Position numbers and translations under genes: made by a program. A stretch of 64,000 nucleotides of DNA, from assembly GCA_002083655.1 (NCBI GenBank), contig MSXR01000023.1, positions 9,933 to 73,932 of the forward strand, read 5' to 3'. Shown here piece by piece: positions 33,569 to 41,214 of this stretch (positions are counted from its first letter, which is position 1; the number at the start of each line of letters is the position of its first letter). Origin of the DNA: Proteobacteria bacterium ST_bin14. GTDB taxonomy: Bacteria > Pseudomonadota > Alphaproteobacteria > Sphingomonadales > Sphingomonadaceae. A model generated the notes under the pieces. It ran no database searches. It was not told the DNA's origin and saw nothing but the letters and a program-made list of their open reading frames with translations.

Positions 33569-33845
33569 CGCGCTTTCGTCGTACTAACCTAGACCGTTAA
33601 GTCTTGGGTTAGGCCGCAATTGCGAGTGCTTCGTTATCGTTAGCACTTGTGGTTTTGAGCCTTTTACAGGTTACTCAGCCCGGGCAAAAACAGCGCCTTT
33701 CAACACACGTCGATCCTAGTTCGGCCCCGTCAGAGGCCCCGCTTTCACGGGGCTTTTGGTGGAGCCGCCGGGTACTGCCCCCGGGTCCGCTGCGTCTATT
33801 TTACGCGGCAATTTATCGCCATAGCCGGGCGAACCCGGCACCGCT
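33550..33845 (-). ncRNA. ssrA: tmRNA, circularly permuted two-piece type
   Basis: Read on the minus strand, the gene has the alphaproteobacterial permuted order. First comes the acceptor piece (from about 33845), ending GGCTCCACCA at 33757 with a T-arm-like CCGGG...CCCGG. A spacer of about 28 bases follows, with a hairpin GCCCCGTGAAAGCGGGGC. Then comes the coding piece, starting GGGGCCGAACTAGG at 33728, matching the usual tmRNA 5' end. The tag frame runs 33644-33612 and reads ANDNEALAIAA, then TAA at 33611-33609. Together with SmpB it rescues stalled ribosomes and marks the peptide for proteolysis. Outer ends are approximate. Confidence 0.93.
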
Positions 33846-33920
33846 GATATAGGCGATGTGGCTGAAAATGAAAAGGTCCGCCTTTCACTTGCCACAAATC
33901 CCGTCCATAAGTGTCCAACC

Positions 33921-34352
33921 ATGTTGACGCAGCGTTCCCGCTACGCGCTTCGCGCGATGCTTTTCCTGGCTGAGGCCACCAAGGGCTCTCCGCCAATTCC
34001 GATGAACCGGATTGCGGCAGAGGCCAATGTGCCGCGCAAATTCCTGGAACTGATATTGGCGGACCTGCGCGAGGCAGGCTTGCTGCACAGCCACCGGGGC
34101 AAAATGGGCGGATATTGCCTGTCACGCGCCACCCACCTGATATCGCTGGGCGAAATCATCCGCGTGATTGAAGGGCCGCTCGCGCTCGTCCCCTGTGTCA
34201 GCCGCACCGCCTACCGCGCCTGCGCCGATTGCAAGGACGAAGCCGATTGCGCCATCCGCCACGCCATGATGCGGGTGCGCGATGAAACGGCGCGCATCCT
34301 GGATGGCACCAGCCTGGCGGATGCCCATGCGCGGGATTTGGAAGCGGCCTGA
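33921..34352 (+). CDS. Rrf2-family transcription regulator
   Basis: 143 residues from ATG 33921 (MLTQRSRYALRAMLFLAE), the standard Rrf2 N-terminus; the frame runs further up but overlaps the tmRNA promoter area. Winged helix with IPMNRIAAEANVPRKFLELILADLREAGLLHSHRGKMGGYCL. Three cysteines, CVSRTAYRACADCKDEADC (four counting the first), are placed as in IscR/NsrR-type iron-sulfur sensors. Which signal it reads is not determined. Its promoter must share the roughly 60 bases between it and the divergent tmRNA gene. Confidence 0.88.
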   Translation: MLTQRSRYALRAMLFLAEATKGSPPIPMNRIAAEANVPRKFLELILADLREAGLLHSHRGKMGGYCLSRATHLISLGEIIRVIEGPLALVPCVSRTAYRACADCKDEADCAIRHAMMRVRDETARILDGTSLADAHARDLEAA

Positions 34353-34383
34353 GCCAGCGGTAACCTGCCCGCCTGTTCAAAGC

Positions 34384-34407
34384 CCCCTCCCCTGATGGAG
34401 AGGGGTT
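34384..34407. terminator. Possible bidirectional hairpin between Rrf2 and mscL genes
   Basis: CCCCTC at 34384-34389 can pair with GAGGGG at 34400-34405, in the 70-base gap between two convergent genes. The T-run is only two bases, so this may instead be a small dispersed palindrome. Offered as a candidate only. Confidence 0.3.
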
Positions 34408-34422
34408 GAAGAAAGGGGAAGC

Positions 34423-34857
34423 CTAAGCCGCCCCGCCCTTTTGCACCGCATCCCTTATCTCGCGCAGCAGCGTGATATCCGCCGGTTCGGCCGCCGGTGC
34501 CTCAACGGGCTTGGGCACAACCCGATTGGCAGCGCGCACGATCTGGAAAATGATGAACGCCAGGATCAGGAAATTGATCGCCACCGTTACAAACGCGCCA
34601 TAGCCCAGCAGCGGTACGCCCGCGGCCTTCAACGCGGCATAATCGGTTACCGATCCGGTATAGCCCGCTGGCAGCGGCCCCAGCTGAATGAAATAGCGGG
34701 AGAAATCAAAGCCGCCAAAAATCGCGCTGACGACCGGCAGGATGATATCATCCGTCAGCGACTTGGTGATCGTGCCAAATGCCGCGCCGATGATGACGCC
34801 GACGGCAAGATCCAGCACGTTACCGCGTGCAATGAAATCTCGAAACTCCTTGAACAT
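34423..34857 (-). CDS. mscL: Large-conductance mechanosensitive channel MscL
   Basis: 144 residues from ATG 34857 (GGGAG seven bases upstream). Opens under membrane tension to release solutes on hypo-osmotic shock. Family features: MFKEFRDFIARGNVLDLAVGVIIGAAFGTITKSLTDDIILPVV (N-terminal amphipathic helix and TM1), periplasmic loop, then FLILAFIIFQIVRAANRV (TM2) and a charged C-terminal helix DITLLREIRDAVQ. It is divergent from lemA with about 147 bases between. Confidence 0.96.
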   Translation of the reverse strand: MFKEFRDFIARGNVLDLAVGVIIGAAFGTITKSLTDDIILPVVSAIFGGFDFSRYFIQLGPLPAGYTGSVTDYAALKAAGVPLLGYGAFVTVAINFLILAFIIFQIVRAANRVVPKPVEAPAAEPADITLLREIRDAVQKGGAA

Positions 34858-35004
34858 TGCCGTCTCCCTTCCAATGTGTGTTATACGCCTAGCACTCTGC
34901 GACCAATTCTGGTCGAATTGCGTTGGGCAACTGGATACGCCTGGGGTAAGCGGGTCAAGAGTTTGATCTGCAAAAACCGGTTTTGACGAAGAGGGACGAC
35001 CGAC

Positions 35005-35580
35005 ATGAAGCTTCGTACCGTAATGGCGCTGGCTGCAGCCGCGCTGCTCTCTGCCTGCGGACTCAACAGCATCCCAACGGCCGAAGAAGCCGCCAAGGCG
35101 CGCTGGGCCGATGTGCAGAATGAATATCAGCGTCGCGCCGATCTGGTGCCCAATCTGGTGTCGACGGTGAAGGCCGCTGGCGCGCAGGAAAAGAGCATTC
35201 TGGTAGAAGTGACGCAAGCGCGCGCCGCGGCCAACACGATCCGCGTTTCCGCCAGCGACCTGACCGATCCGGCCAAGCTGCAACAATTTGATCGCACCCA
35301 GGGTGCGCTGGGCCTGTCGCTCCAGCGCCTGCAGGAGGCCTATCCCGAACTGCAATCGCAGGAAGGGTATAAGACACTGCAATCGCAGCTGGAGGGCACC
35401 GAAAACCGCATCACCATCGCCCGGCGTGATTATAATGGCGCGGTGCAGGCCTATAACACCCGCATCCGCACCTTCCCCGACGCGATTGGCGCATCGCTGA
35501 TCTATGGCGCAAAGCCCATGGTTCCCTTTGCCGCGACCACACCGGGTGCTGACACCGCACCAAAGGTCAACTTCAACTGA
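35005..35580 (+). CDS. LemA-family lipoprotein
   Basis: 191 residues. Signal peptide with lipobox LLSACGLNSIP, so probably a lipoprotein here. The LemA helical bundle shows RWADVQNEYQRRADLVPNLVSTVKAAGAQEKSILVEVTQARA and ENRITIARRDYNGAVQAYNTRIRTFPD. First gene of a lemA-TPM-TPM-TPM operon; LemA and TPM proteins co-occur widely and are linked to envelope stress and protein quality. Its TGA overlaps the probable CTG start of the next gene. Confidence 0.92.
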   Translation: MKLRTVMALAAAALLSACGLNSIPTAEEAAKARWADVQNEYQRRADLVPNLVSTVKAAGAQEKSILVEVTQARAAANTIRVSASDLTDPAKLQQFDRTQGALGLSLQRLQEAYPELQSQEGYKTLQSQLEGTENRITIARRDYNGAVQAYNTRIRTFPDAIGASLIYGAKPMVPFAATTPGADTAPKVNFN

Positions 35581-36089
35581 TCCGCTGGCTGGTCCTGCCC
35601 CTGCTCCTTACCGCCTGTGGCGGCGCGGCACCAACGCGCGCTGCGCCGCCTGAAGGCTATGATTTTCCGGTACTGACCGGGCGGGTTGTTGATGATGCCA
35701 ATATTCTTGCTGCCGATGACGAAGCAAAACTCAGCGCCCAAAGCGAACAGCTGGAAGATGCGACCGGCCACCAGCTGGTGGTCGTGACGATCAGGCATCT
35801 GGGTGGGCACAACATTGATGAGTACGGCACGAAGCTTGGCAATTATTGGGGCATCGGGCGCAAGAACATCAACGATGGCGTGCTGGTGGTCCTCGCGCCG
35901 GATGAGCGCAAGGTGCGGATATCGGTGGGCAAGGGATTGGAAACGGTGCTGACAAACGGGGAGGCTGGGGCAATCATCCAGCACGATATGCTGCCCGCGT
36001 TCCGCGACAATCGCTTGCCGGCGGGTATCCAGCGGGGCGTAACCAGCATCGTGCGCGAACTGTCACCCGGATTGGAAAAGGCAGCGTGA
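35577..36089 (+). CDS. TPM-domain lipoprotein with apparent CTG start
   Basis: The TPM domain (VVDDANILAADDEAKLSAQSEQLEDATGHQLVVVTI, then DGVLVVLAPDERKVRISVGKGLE) needs residues encoded well upstream of the first ATG/GTG/TTG at 35778. The frame opens at 35553 and has no standard start before 35778. CTG at 35577 overlaps the lemA stop (CTGA), has AAAGG about ten bases upstream, and gives a perfect lipoprotein signal, LIRWLVLPLLLTACGG. I therefore place the start there (170 residues). Otherwise a sequencing or assembly error is required. Family function: periplasmic, sometimes with phosphatase activity. Confidence 0.75.
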   Translation: MIRWLVLPLLLTACGGAAPTRAAPPEGYDFPVLTGRVVDDANILAADDEAKLSAQSEQLEDATGHQLVVVTIRHLGGHNIDEYGTKLGNYWGIGRKNINDGVLVVLAPDERKVRISVGKGLETVLTNGEAGAIIQHDMLPAFRDNRLPAGIQRGVTSIVRELSPGLEKAA

Positions 36090-36910
36090 CCATGTTTCGT
36101 TGGTTGATCGCATTGGTACTGCTGACGGCAGCATCGCTGTCCGCACAGGCCCAAACCTTCCCCAAGCTGACCGGGCAGGTGGTGGATGCTGCGCATGTGC
36201 TGAACCCGGCGCAGATTGCCGCGCTCACCGCGCAATCGGCGGAGATTGAGGCGGCGTCCACCCGCCAGCTTATCGTCGCGACGATCCCCGATCTGGAAGG
36301 CTACCCGATTGAGGATTACGGCTATCGGCTGGGCCGCGAATGGAAAATCGGGCAAAAAGATGCGAATAACGGCATCCTGCTGATCATCGCGCCCAATGAT
36401 CGCAAGGTGCGCATCGAAGTGGGCTACGGGCTCGAACCGATCATGACCGACGCGTTGTCGAGCCAGATCATTCGCAACACGATCCTGCCCAAATTCAAGG
36501 CAGGCGACTTGCCCGGCGGCATCATCGCGGGTGCAGGCGAAATTGCCGAACAGATGAAGCTGCCGCTGGAAGCCGGTGAGGCGCGCGCGGCAGCGCTGGT
36601 GAAGAAAAGGCCACGATCCAAGGGGTCTTCGGGCGACTGGGTGGTCGCGATCATCATCATGATCATTATCTTCGCCGTGGTGCTGCCCATCATATTCGGC
36701 GCGTCACGCGGGCGGCGCTATCGCAGCAATAATGTCGCGGGCGCGGTGGGTGAGGTGATCTTGTGGTCTGCGCTCAACAGCCTGTCGAACGGCGGCGGGC
36801 GCTCCTCTGGCTGGGGCGGCGGCGGTTCCGATTGGGGCGGCGGCGGTGGCGGCTGGGGTGGCGGCGGCGGCGGATCATTTGGCGGCGGCGGATCGTCGGG
36901 GAGCTGGTGA
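36086..36910 (+). CDS. TPM-domain membrane protein (YgcG-like) with Gly-rich tail
   Basis: 274 residues. Signal peptide FRWLIALVLLTAASLSAQA, then the TPM domain (QVVDAAHVLNPAQIAALTAQSAEIEAASTRQLIVATI, DANNGILLIIAPNDRKVRIEVGYGLEP). One membrane span follows near residue 190 (WVVAIIIMIIIFAVVLPIIFG). It ends in a Gly-Trp-Ser-rich low-complexity tail (GGGWGGGGGGSFGGGGSSG), typical for YgcG-like proteins. It starts four bases before the previous stop and ends within the next ATG. Confidence 0.9.
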   Translation: MTMFRWLIALVLLTAASLSAQAQTFPKLTGQVVDAAHVLNPAQIAALTAQSAEIEAASTRQLIVATIPDLEGYPIEDYGYRLGREWKIGQKDANNGILLIIAPNDRKVRIEVGYGLEPIMTDALSSQIIRNTILPKFKAGDLPGGIIAGAGEIAEQMKLPLEAGEARAAALVKKRPRSKGSSGDWVVAIIIMIIIFAVVLPIIFGASRGRRYRSNNVAGAVGEVILWSALNSLSNGGGRSSGWGGGGSDWGGGGGGWGGGGGGSFGGGGSSGSW

Positions 36911-37581
36911 TGCGCAAACCCACAATTGAAGAACGCACCGCGATTGCAGCGGCCGTCCATGCCGCCGAAACCGGCACATCGGGCGAAATCGTGACCATCG
37001 TTGCCGATCATTCCGACAATTACCACGATGTGGGGTTGCAATATGCGGTGCTGGTCGCGTTGCTCGTGCCGCTGATATTCGCCGCCCTGCCCGACTTTCC
37101 GCTCGCCATCGTCGAGCGCCTATCGGGCGGCTGGGGCAGTTTCGAGATGCGCGAGCTGATGCTGATCACCTTCGCCGCGATGACTGCGCTGTTCCTGATC
37201 GTGCGCTACGGTCTTGCCTATATGCCGCTCCGGCTGCGCCTGACCCCCAAGGCGACGCGGCGCAGGCGGGTGCGCCGCCGCGCGATCGAGCTGTTCAAGG
37301 TCGGCACCGAAGCGCGTACCGCCGGGCGCACCGGTATCCTCATCTATCTGTCGCTTGGCGAGCATATGGCAGAGATCATCGCTGATGAGGCGATCCACAC
37401 CCGCGTGCCCGATGCCGAATGGGGCGACGCAATGGCAGCGCTTATCAAAGAGGTTCGGCAGGGGAAAATCGCCGCCGGGATGATCGCGGCGGTCGGCCAT
37501 GTGGGCCACATCCTGTCGCAGCATTTGCCCCGCGCGGATGACGATTCGAACGAACTGCCCGATCGGCTGATCGAGCTTTGA
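36910..37581 (+). CDS. TPM-domain membrane protein, third of the set
   Basis: 223 residues from ATG 36910, overlapping the preceding TGA (TGATG). No signal peptide; the N-terminus RKPTIEERTAIAAAVHAAETGTSGEIVTIVADHSD is the short TPM type. Two membrane spans (YAVLVALLVPLIFAALPDFPLAI and LMLITFAAMTALFLIV) are followed by a C-terminal TPM half (GILIYLSLGEHMAEIIADEAIHTRV). The three TPM variants plus LemA are one coupled operon and probably form one envelope assembly. Confidence 0.88.
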   Translation: MRKPTIEERTAIAAAVHAAETGTSGEIVTIVADHSDNYHDVGLQYAVLVALLVPLIFAALPDFPLAIVERLSGGWGSFEMRELMLITFAAMTALFLIVRYGLAYMPLRLRLTPKATRRRRVRRRAIELFKVGTEARTAGRTGILIYLSLGEHMAEIIADEAIHTRVPDAEWGDAMAALIKEVRQGKIAAGMIAAVGHVGHILSQHLPRADDDSNELPDRLIEL

Positions 37582-38087
37582 GCGTCGAGACGGTTTGGGA
37601 AGGTCGTTTCCTGTCCGTAAAGCGGGACGGGACATGGGAATATGTGTCGCGCGCGCGCGGCATTCAGGCAGCGGTGATCGTGGCGATTGACGACGGCCAT
37701 GTCATCCTGGTCGAGCAATACCGACTGCCGCTGGGCAAGCGCTGCCTTGAACTCCCCGCCGGGCTGGTCGGGGACGAAACCAGCGGCGAGCCTGTGGAAA
37801 TTGCCGCCGCGCGCGAGCTGGAAGAAGAAACCGGGTACCGCGCCGACCGGATTGAGCCAATCGGGTTTTTTCATTCTTCGCCCGGCATGGTCTCCGAAGG
37901 CTTCACCCTGGTCCGCGCGCACGGGTTGACCAAAATTGGCCCAGGCGGCGGCGACGCGGGGGAGGATATCACCGTGCACCGGGTTGCCCTTTCCGCCTTA
38001 CCCGATTTCGTCGCGACGAAACGGGCAGAGGGCGTGGCGATGGACGTGAAGCTGTTGCTGCTGCTCGGTCAGTCGTTGCTCGGCTGA
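37578..38087 (+). CDS. NUDIX hydrolase, ADP-ribose pyrophosphatase type
   Basis: 169 residues from TTG 37578, overlapping the previous stop (TTGA). The Nudix box is GDETSGEPVEIAAARELEEETGYR, with REL-EE-TG intact, which binds the catalytic metals. The upstream VEQYRLPLGKRCLELPAGLV is characteristic of ADP-ribose/ADP-sugar pyrophosphatases. It is translationally coupled to the TPM gene, though no functional link is evident. It ends 19 bases inside the convergent SnoaL-like gene. Confidence 0.9.
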   Translation: MSVETVWEGRFLSVKRDGTWEYVSRARGIQAAVIVAIDDGHVILVEQYRLPLGKRCLELPAGLVGDETSGEPVEIAAARELEEETGYRADRIEPIGFFHSSPGMVSEGFTLVRAHGLTKIGPGGGDAGEDITVHRVALSALPDFVATKRAEGVAMDVKLLLLLGQSLLG

Positions 38088-38437
38088 GCCTTAACCTGAG
38101 ACTGGCCTGCTTCAAAACTCTGCCGGTCCCAATAGCCGCGCTGAAACTCGATCACCCCGTCGATGACATGAAAAAAGCCGCAGCCGCGCAGCCCGTTGGG
38201 ATCATGCCATTCGAGGATCGCCCATTCGCCATCTTCGAACAGATTTTCCGGGATGCAGTGCATCGTCGCTGTGGCGAATTCGCGGGTGAACATCGCGCGG
38301 ATGGCGTCGCGTCCGATCAGCGGGTCCCAGATCACCTGATGGTTGATCGCTTCCTCATGATACAGCGCCATCAGCGCGTCGACGTCAGCTGCATTAAACG
38401 CGGCGACCCATGCCTTCACGACCAAGCGGGGACTCAC
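38069..38437 (-). CDS. SnoaL/NTF2-like domain protein
   Basis: 122 residues of the NTF2 cone fold: VKAWVAAFNAADVDALMALYHEEAINHQVI, EDGEWAILEWHDPNGLRGCGFFHVIDGVIEFQRGYWD. Such proteins serve as polyketide cyclases, isomerases or ligand-binding proteins; the activity is not readable. Starts at GTG 38437, overlapping the stop of the NDUFS4-like gene (GTGA), and converges with the Nudix gene by a 19-base overlap. Confidence 0.75.
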   Translation of the reverse strand: MSPRLVVKAWVAAFNAADVDALMALYHEEAINHQVIWDPLIGRDAIRAMFTREFATATMHCIPENLFEDGEWAILEWHDPNGLRGCGFFHVIDGVIEFQRGYWDRQSFEAGQSQVKAQPSND

Positions 38438-38715
38438 CGGAAGTTATCCGCATAAGCCTGCAGCTTCAGCGTGCGCGTGGGGGCGGGCACGACGTGATAG
38501 TCGATCCCCTCGCGCGTCGCATAGCCTTGCGCTGCCTCCAGCGTCGGGAAGGTGAGGCGCAACTGATCGCGCACATCGCCGGACCCTGCCCAGCCGGTGA
38601 GCGGATCGGGCTGTTTCGCCTCTGCGGGTTCATATTCCAGCACCCATAAATCGGTGCGGGCACGGCCCGATTGCATGGCGTTTTTGGGGCGTTGATAGAT
38701 GCGGGCGATCGTCAT
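38434..38715 (-). CDS. NDUFS4-type complex I accessory subunit
   Basis: 93 residues of the ETC complex I conserved region family: MTIARIYQRPKNAMQSGRARTDLWVLEYEP at the start, then LRLTFPTLEAAQGYATREGIDYHVV and a basic C-terminus. This corresponds to the mitochondrial NDUFS4 (18-kDa) subunit and is restricted largely to alphaproteobacteria and mitochondria. It would sit on the peripheral arm of NADH dehydrogenase. It is unlinked to a nuo operon in this window. Confidence 0.88.
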   Translation of the reverse strand: MTIARIYQRPKNAMQSGRARTDLWVLEYEPAEAKQPDPLTGWAGSGDVRDQLRLTFPTLEAAQGYATREGIDYHVVPAPTRTLKLQAYADNFR

Positions 38716-38724
38716 GATGCTTCC

Positions 38725-41214
38725 TTACGATGCTTGGCGCATTCGTGCATCAGCATTTTTGGTGCGCAGCGTGGCAGAGGCACTTGCGGGATCATCGGGC
38801 CAGGGGTGGCGAGGATAGCGGCCGCGCATCTCACGCGCGACATCGGCCCAGCTGCCCGCCCAGAAGCCCGGCAGATCGCGCGTGGTTTGAATGGGGCGAC
38901 CAGCAGGCGACGTCAGGCTGAGCACGAGCGGCACGCGGCCACCCGCGATCATTGGGTGCGCTGCCTGCCCGAACAACGCCTGCGGGCGAAGCTCTACCGT
39001 TGGCCCGGCCTCGGCGGTGTAATCAATCGCATGGCTGCTGCCCGCCGGTGATTCGAAGCGTGGCGGGGCCAGCGTGTCAATCGCGCGCATCGCATCCCAC
39101 CCGATCAACCCTTGCAGGGCGGCAGTGAGCGCGGCGGGGTCAATCTGCGCCAGCCGCCGCTTGCCGTCGAGCAAGGGCACCAGCCACTCCTCTGCCCGTG
39201 CAAGCAACGCCGCATCGTCCAGCACCACCTCTGGCGCGCCGTGCGTAGCGACAAAGGCGGCGCGCTGTCGCAGGGCGGTGGCTGTATCGGGCCAGGGCAG
39301 CAATGCCAACCCATGATCGCACAACCCCGCCAGCAATGCCGCGCTGATCGCGCGTGGATCGGCGTTCGAATCAGGGCCACCGCTCAGGCGTATCGCGCCC
39401 AGCCGCCGTTCGTGCATTGCCTGCACCCCGCCGGTTGCGGGATCGAAAGCCACGGTGCGCTGCGCGGCGATCCGGTCGCCGAACAGCGCCTCCACATCGG
39501 CAACATCAATGGCGGCGGCGGACAGGATGCGCGCGCCCGCCGCCATCCCTTGCGTTTCCGCGACCGCCAGCCATTCATTGCGGGCGAGCGCGCTCGCCGG
39601 ATCAAGCCGAAACCCGCGCCCGCCCACCGACGCCCAGTTTTCGCCCGAGGAATCCCGCCGCCGCGCGATGCGATCAGGAAAGGCGAGGGCAATGCAGGTG
39701 GCGACGCCATCCGTGCCGGCTGACGCCGCCTGCCCCTCCACCATTGACGCCTCCACCATTGCCGCCCCCACCATTGCCTCCCAGCGCGTGGCCAGCCGCC
39801 GGGCGTTGTCGGCGCGCATGCCCCGATCGCCCCGCCAGCGGCGCAAGCGGCTCTCCATATCGGCGTCGGGGCCACCCAGCCCCCGCTCCCCCAGCAGCAC
39901 CGCGATTTGTGTTGCTATGGGGCCCAGGCCCATTTTCCCGGCCTCGATCAGCATATGGCCCAGCCGGGGTGGCAAGGGCAGGCGGGCAATTGCCTCGCCA
40001 TGCGGCGTCGGGCGGCCATCTGCATCGATTGCGCCCAGCGTACTGAGCCGCGCCCGCGCCTCTGCCACGGCGGCATCGGGCGGTGGATCAATCCAGGCAA
40101 GGCTGCGCGGATCGGTGATGCCCCAGCGCGCGCAATCCAGCGTCAGCGCCGACAAATCAGCCTCCAATATCTCTGGCGGATCGAAGCGGGGCAGGCCAAC
40201 GGTCGCGGCTTCCTCCCACAGGCGATAGGTGGTGCCGGGCCCTTGGCGGGCGGCGCGACCCGCGCGCTGGGTTACAGACGCCTGGCTGGCACGTTCAGTC
40301 ACCAGCCGGGTCATCCCCGCCGCACGGTCATAACGCGGGCGGCGCGCCAGCCCTGAATCGACGACGATGCGGATGCCGTCGAGCGTCAGGCTCGTCTCCG
40401 CAATCGAGGTGGCGAGCACCAGCTTGCGCGCGCCGGTTTGATCGGGCGCAATCGCGGCGCGTTGCGCGGCGGGGTCAAGGCTGCCGTGCAGGCGGTGGAG
40501 GATGACGCTGGGCGGCAGATCACCCAGCCGTTCCGCCACCCGTTCAATTTCTGCAACGCCGGGCAGAAAGGCGAGCACGCCCCCTTCCCCGTCGCGCAAC
40601 GCCTGGCGGATCGCCGCGGCCATGCTGTCCTCTATCCGTGCCTCTGCCGCGCGACCGATATGGTTCAGCCTCAGCGGGTAGCTGCGGCCTTCGCTTTCGA
40701 TGACGGGGGCGTTGCCCATCAGGCTGGCAAAGCGTGCACCGTCCAGCGTGGCAGACATTGCGACCAGCCGCAGGTCGGGCCGAAATCCCCCTTGCGCATC
40801 AATCGCCAGCGCCAGTCCGAAATCACTATCGAGGCTGCGTTCGTGCACCTCATCAAACAACACCGCCGATACGCCGCGCAATTCAGGATCAGCCTGGATG
40901 CGATTGACGAAAATCCCCTCCGTCATCACGGTCACCCGCGTCGCCGCCGTGCGCTTAGTGTCCATACGGGTGGCGTACCCATAGGTTTTGCCCACCCCCT
41001 CGCCCGCCTGCCCCGCCATGCGTTCAGCGGCAGCGCGCGCGGCAAGGCGGCGTGGGGAAAGCAACAGGATTTCCCCGTCGCACCAGCTTTCGGTAAGCAG
41101 CGCCGGGGCTACGGCAGTTGTCTTGCCCGCGCCCGGTGGGGCGACCAGCACCGCATTCGGCCCGGCGCGCAACGCCGCGAGCAGATCGGGCAGGACGGCG
41201 TTGATGGGGAGCAT
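38725..41214 (-). CDS. hrpB: ATP-dependent helicase HrpB
   Basis: 829 residues from ATG 41214, overlapping the upstream stop (TGATG). DEAH-box type helicase: Walker A VAPPGAGKTT near residue 25, DEVHERSLDSDF near 115 (DEVH variant), SAT motif VAMSATLDG, then KLVLATSIAETSLTLDGI and QRAGRAARQGPG of the second RecA domain. The C-terminal HrpB domain follows (RLPLPPRLGHML). The RNA role in bacteria is not well defined. Translational coupling to a flavin monooxygenase looks accidental. Confidence 0.95.
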   Translation of the reverse strand: MLPINAVLPDLLAALRAGPNAVLVAPPGAGKTTAVAPALLTESWCDGEILLLSPRRLAARAAAERMAGQAGEGVGKTYGYATRMDTKRTAATRVTVMTEGIFVNRIQADPELRGVSAVLFDEVHERSLDSDFGLALAIDAQGGFRPDLRLVAMSATLDGARFASLMGNAPVIESEGRSYPLRLNHIGRAAEARIEDSMAAAIRQALRDGEGGVLAFLPGVAEIERVAERLGDLPPSVILHRLHGSLDPAAQRAAIAPDQTGARKLVLATSIAETSLTLDGIRIVVDSGLARRPRYDRAAGMTRLVTERASQASVTQRAGRAARQGPGTTYRLWEEAATVGLPRFDPPEILEADLSALTLDCARWGITDPRSLAWIDPPPDAAVAEARARLSTLGAIDADGRPTPHGEAIARLPLPPRLGHMLIEAGKMGLGPIATQIAVLLGERGLGGPDADMESRLRRWRGDRGMRADNARRLATRWEAMVGAAMVEASMVEGQAASAGTDGVATCIALAFPDRIARRRDSSGENWASVGGRGFRLDPASALARNEWLAVAETQGMAAGARILSAAAIDVADVEALFGDRIAAQRTVAFDPATGGVQAMHERRLGAIRLSGGPDSNADPRAISAALLAGLCDHGLALLPWPDTATALRQRAAFVATHGAPEVVLDDAALLARAEEWLVPLLDGKRRLAQIDPAALTAALQGLIGWDAMRAIDTLAPPRFESPAGSSHAIDYTAEAGPTVELRPQALFGQAAHPMIAGGRVPLVLSLTSPAGRPIQTTRDLPGFWAGSWADVAREMRGRYPRHPWPDDPASASATLRTKNADARMRQAS

